Shown: piece by piece, positions 38,791 to 40,230 of the stretch
How positions within the stretch are numbered: the stretch's first letter is position 1
Layout of the letters: every line of letters starts with the position of its first letter
From: Methanobacteriota archaeon
GTDB lineage: Archaea; Thermoplasmatota; Thermoplasmata; SG8-5; JACRNV01
Length of the DNA: 40,230 nt
Assembly: GCA_016214785.1 (NCBI GenBank)
Contig: JACRNV010000026.1
Location: 1-40,230 of the forward strand
Reading direction: 5' to 3'
Notes under the pieces: model-generated
The model's database searches: none
What the model was told of the DNA's origin: nothing
What the model saw: only the letters and a program-made list of their open reading frames with translations
Translations under genes and position numbers: made by a program

Positions 38791-40230
38791 ATGGGGGATA
38801 ACTACCTCTATTACGGCGACAACCTTGAAATTCTCAAGCGTTATGTTAAAGACGAAACGATTGACCTGATTCGAGGATACATGGCATTGGGATACTTCGG
38901 CGGCGCATGCTTTTAATGAGGCGGTAGAATCGGGAGGAAAGCTCGCGGATGTTATGGTTGCATTTAGGAAATTCCTCGGAGAAAACGATATGATGGCCTA
39001 TCTTGCAATGATGGCCCCGAGATTAAAAGAGATGCACCGTGTTTTAAAGCCTATCGGCTCTCTCTATTTGCATTGCGACCCGACAGCAAGCCATTACTTA
39101 AAAATATTAATGGATGGTGTGTTTGGATTTAGAAATTATCGTAATGAAATAATTTGGCAGAGAACATTCGCAGGTAAACCTATTTATCGAAACATTCCTA
39201 AAAATTCAGACATAATTTTATGGTACACGAAAACCGATGATTATTTTTTCACACCGATTTTAATACCGCTTTCCGATGAAGATAAAGCAACATTTAACTT
39301 CGACGACGGGGATGGGCGCGGGCCTTATAACACGCAACCGATTATTAATCCAGGAGATAGACCTAATCTCAAATATATTTATAAAGACCTTAAAGGGCGC
39401 GAATGGCAACCCCCGAATAATGGTTGGAGATTTAACGAAGAAAGAATGCATCAATTGGAATCGGACAGGCGTCTTTCATTCGGAAAAACTATTAGAGAAA
39501 AATACTATTTGCTTGAACGAGAGCAAAAAGGTAAACAACTTCCAAACATTTGGGCGGACATACCAATCGTGGGTCAGGAAGAGCGTCTTGGCTATCCAAC
39601 ACAAAAGCCCGAAGCTCTGTTTAGAGCGCATAATAGGGGCTGGCAGCAAAGAGGGGGACTCAGTACTCGACCCCTTCTGTGGTTGCGGTACGGCGATTGC
39701 CAGCGCTCAGCGCCTAAATCGTCAATGGATTGGGATTGATATTACTCATTTAGCAATCACATTAATGAAGCACAGATTGAGGGACGCCTTCGGGGACGAT
39801 GTGTTTAAAAGTATCAAAATAATTGGTGAGCCAACGGCGATATCCGATGTGGAATATTTGGCTAAAAAAGACCCCTACCAATTCCAATGGTGGGCGCTCG
39901 GATTGGTAGGCGCTCGCCCCGTCGAAGAGAAGAAAGGCGCGGACAAGGGCATCGATGGGCGGCTCTATTTCTTCGAGGATGCGGCCAAAACGGGCGAGCC
40001 AAAGCAAATCATCTTCTCCGTGAAGGCCGGGAAAGTGCAGGTATCCCATGTGCGCGACCTACGAGGCGTGGTGGAGCGCGAGAAGGCAGCTATCGGCGTT
40101 CTGATATGCCTTGAAGAGCCTACTCAACCTATGCGTACTGAGGCAGCAAGCGCAGACTTCTATAAGCCGATTGGGTATGAGGGCAAATCTTATCCACGAA
40201 TCCAGATATTGACAATTGCAGACCTCTTAA
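38791..40230 (+). pseudogene. decayed DNA adenine methyltransferase fused to PD-(D/E)XK nuclease, runs off the right edge
   Basis: Three frame pieces make one protein. Piece 1 (38791-~38870) reads MGDNYLYYGDNLEILKRYV and KDETIDLI, which should lead into the catalytic motif (YLDPPFN type). Instead the sequence jumps at ~38870 to FEDTWHWDTSAAHAFNEAV in another frame, so roughly 80-110 bases including motif IV are missing. Piece 2 (~38870-39620) has VLKPIGSLYLHCDPTASHYL, RNEIIWQRTF and LGYPTQKPEAL. At TTT 39620-39622 one extra T shifts the frame. Piece 3 resumes with DSVLDPFCGCGTAIASAQR (SAM-binding motif I) and continues open to the edge with a nuclease-like tail (PYQFQWWALGLVGARPVEE, GADKGIDGRLYFF, KQIIFSVKAGK), a PD-(D/E)XK pattern. 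A single-chain restriction-modification enzyme is likely for the ancestor. Loss of motif IV should abolish methylation. Confidence 0.85.

Overview
The window looks like a chromosomal piece of an uncultured euryarchaeon, most likely of the Thermoplasmata / Thermoplasmatota side. This is an inference from content; no rRNA is present to settle it. Supporting signs: TATA boxes about 25-30 bases ahead of many start codons, with leaderless or very short leaders; two tRNA genes with short introns at position 37/38 of the anticodon loop; archaeal families (translin-like protein, KaiC-type ATPase, CheF-like taxis protein, MptE-type pterin pyrophosphokinase, KptA/Tpt1, HVO_A0114-like regulator); and NosD-like beta-helix and CARDB surface proteins. 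GC-rich housekeeping blocks alternate with AT-rich islands (about 1-1750, 3790-4570, 13740-15000, 26900-29150, 33300-40230). The islands carry secreted, broken or unrecognised genes.

Layout. 1-1872: NosD-like beta-helix surface protein on the minus strand, running off the left edge and apparently rearranged in its last ~120 bases. 1996-3730: translin-like protein and histone-deacetylase-family amidohydrolase. 3793-4521: membrane protein. 4648-5409: TumE-like toxin and HTH partner. 5561-12482: a tight eight-gene co-directional cluster made of a CheF-like protein, V4R sensor-HTH, KaiC-like ATPase, roadblock-like protein, zinc-finger/coiled-coil/double-winged-helix protein, two paralogous Cys/His-motif proteins and a GNAT acetyltransferase. 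This is the best candidate for an undescribed system: it reads as a sensory or signalling module built around a KaiC ATPase. 12609-13739: convergent multi-winged-helix protein. 14094-14199: intron-containing tRNA-Gly.

14295-15019 is a control region. It holds a perfect 24-bp palindrome, a 92-residue unknown protein, and an exact 79-bp tandem duplication that carries a promoter and an operator-like element. The same element also lies in the promoter of the 92-residue protein. Beyond it are a 1423-residue TPR protein with a C-terminal zinc module (15019-19290), an asparagine-synthetase-like protein without the glutaminase cysteine (19477-21291), a GNAT protein and MptE (22776-21348), and a Vps62-like surface protein with membrane segments and a cytoplasmic zinc ribbon (22859-24934).

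24992-25435 is a structured-RNA region: a 61-nt stepped hairpin, tRNA-Ser(TGA) with intron, and upstream partial copies of the tRNA 5' half between small hairpins. Then come a ferredoxin / Lrp-RAM pair, a DUF4129 membrane protein, a thioredoxin-like protein and a secreted CARDB protein. The operon 29199-32627 (membrane protein, MoxR ATPase, DUF58, membrane protein) follows, then KptA, a secreted protein, a large gingipain-like (C25) protease whose 5' end appears lost, and a decayed DNA methyltransferase-nuclease fusion running off the right edge.
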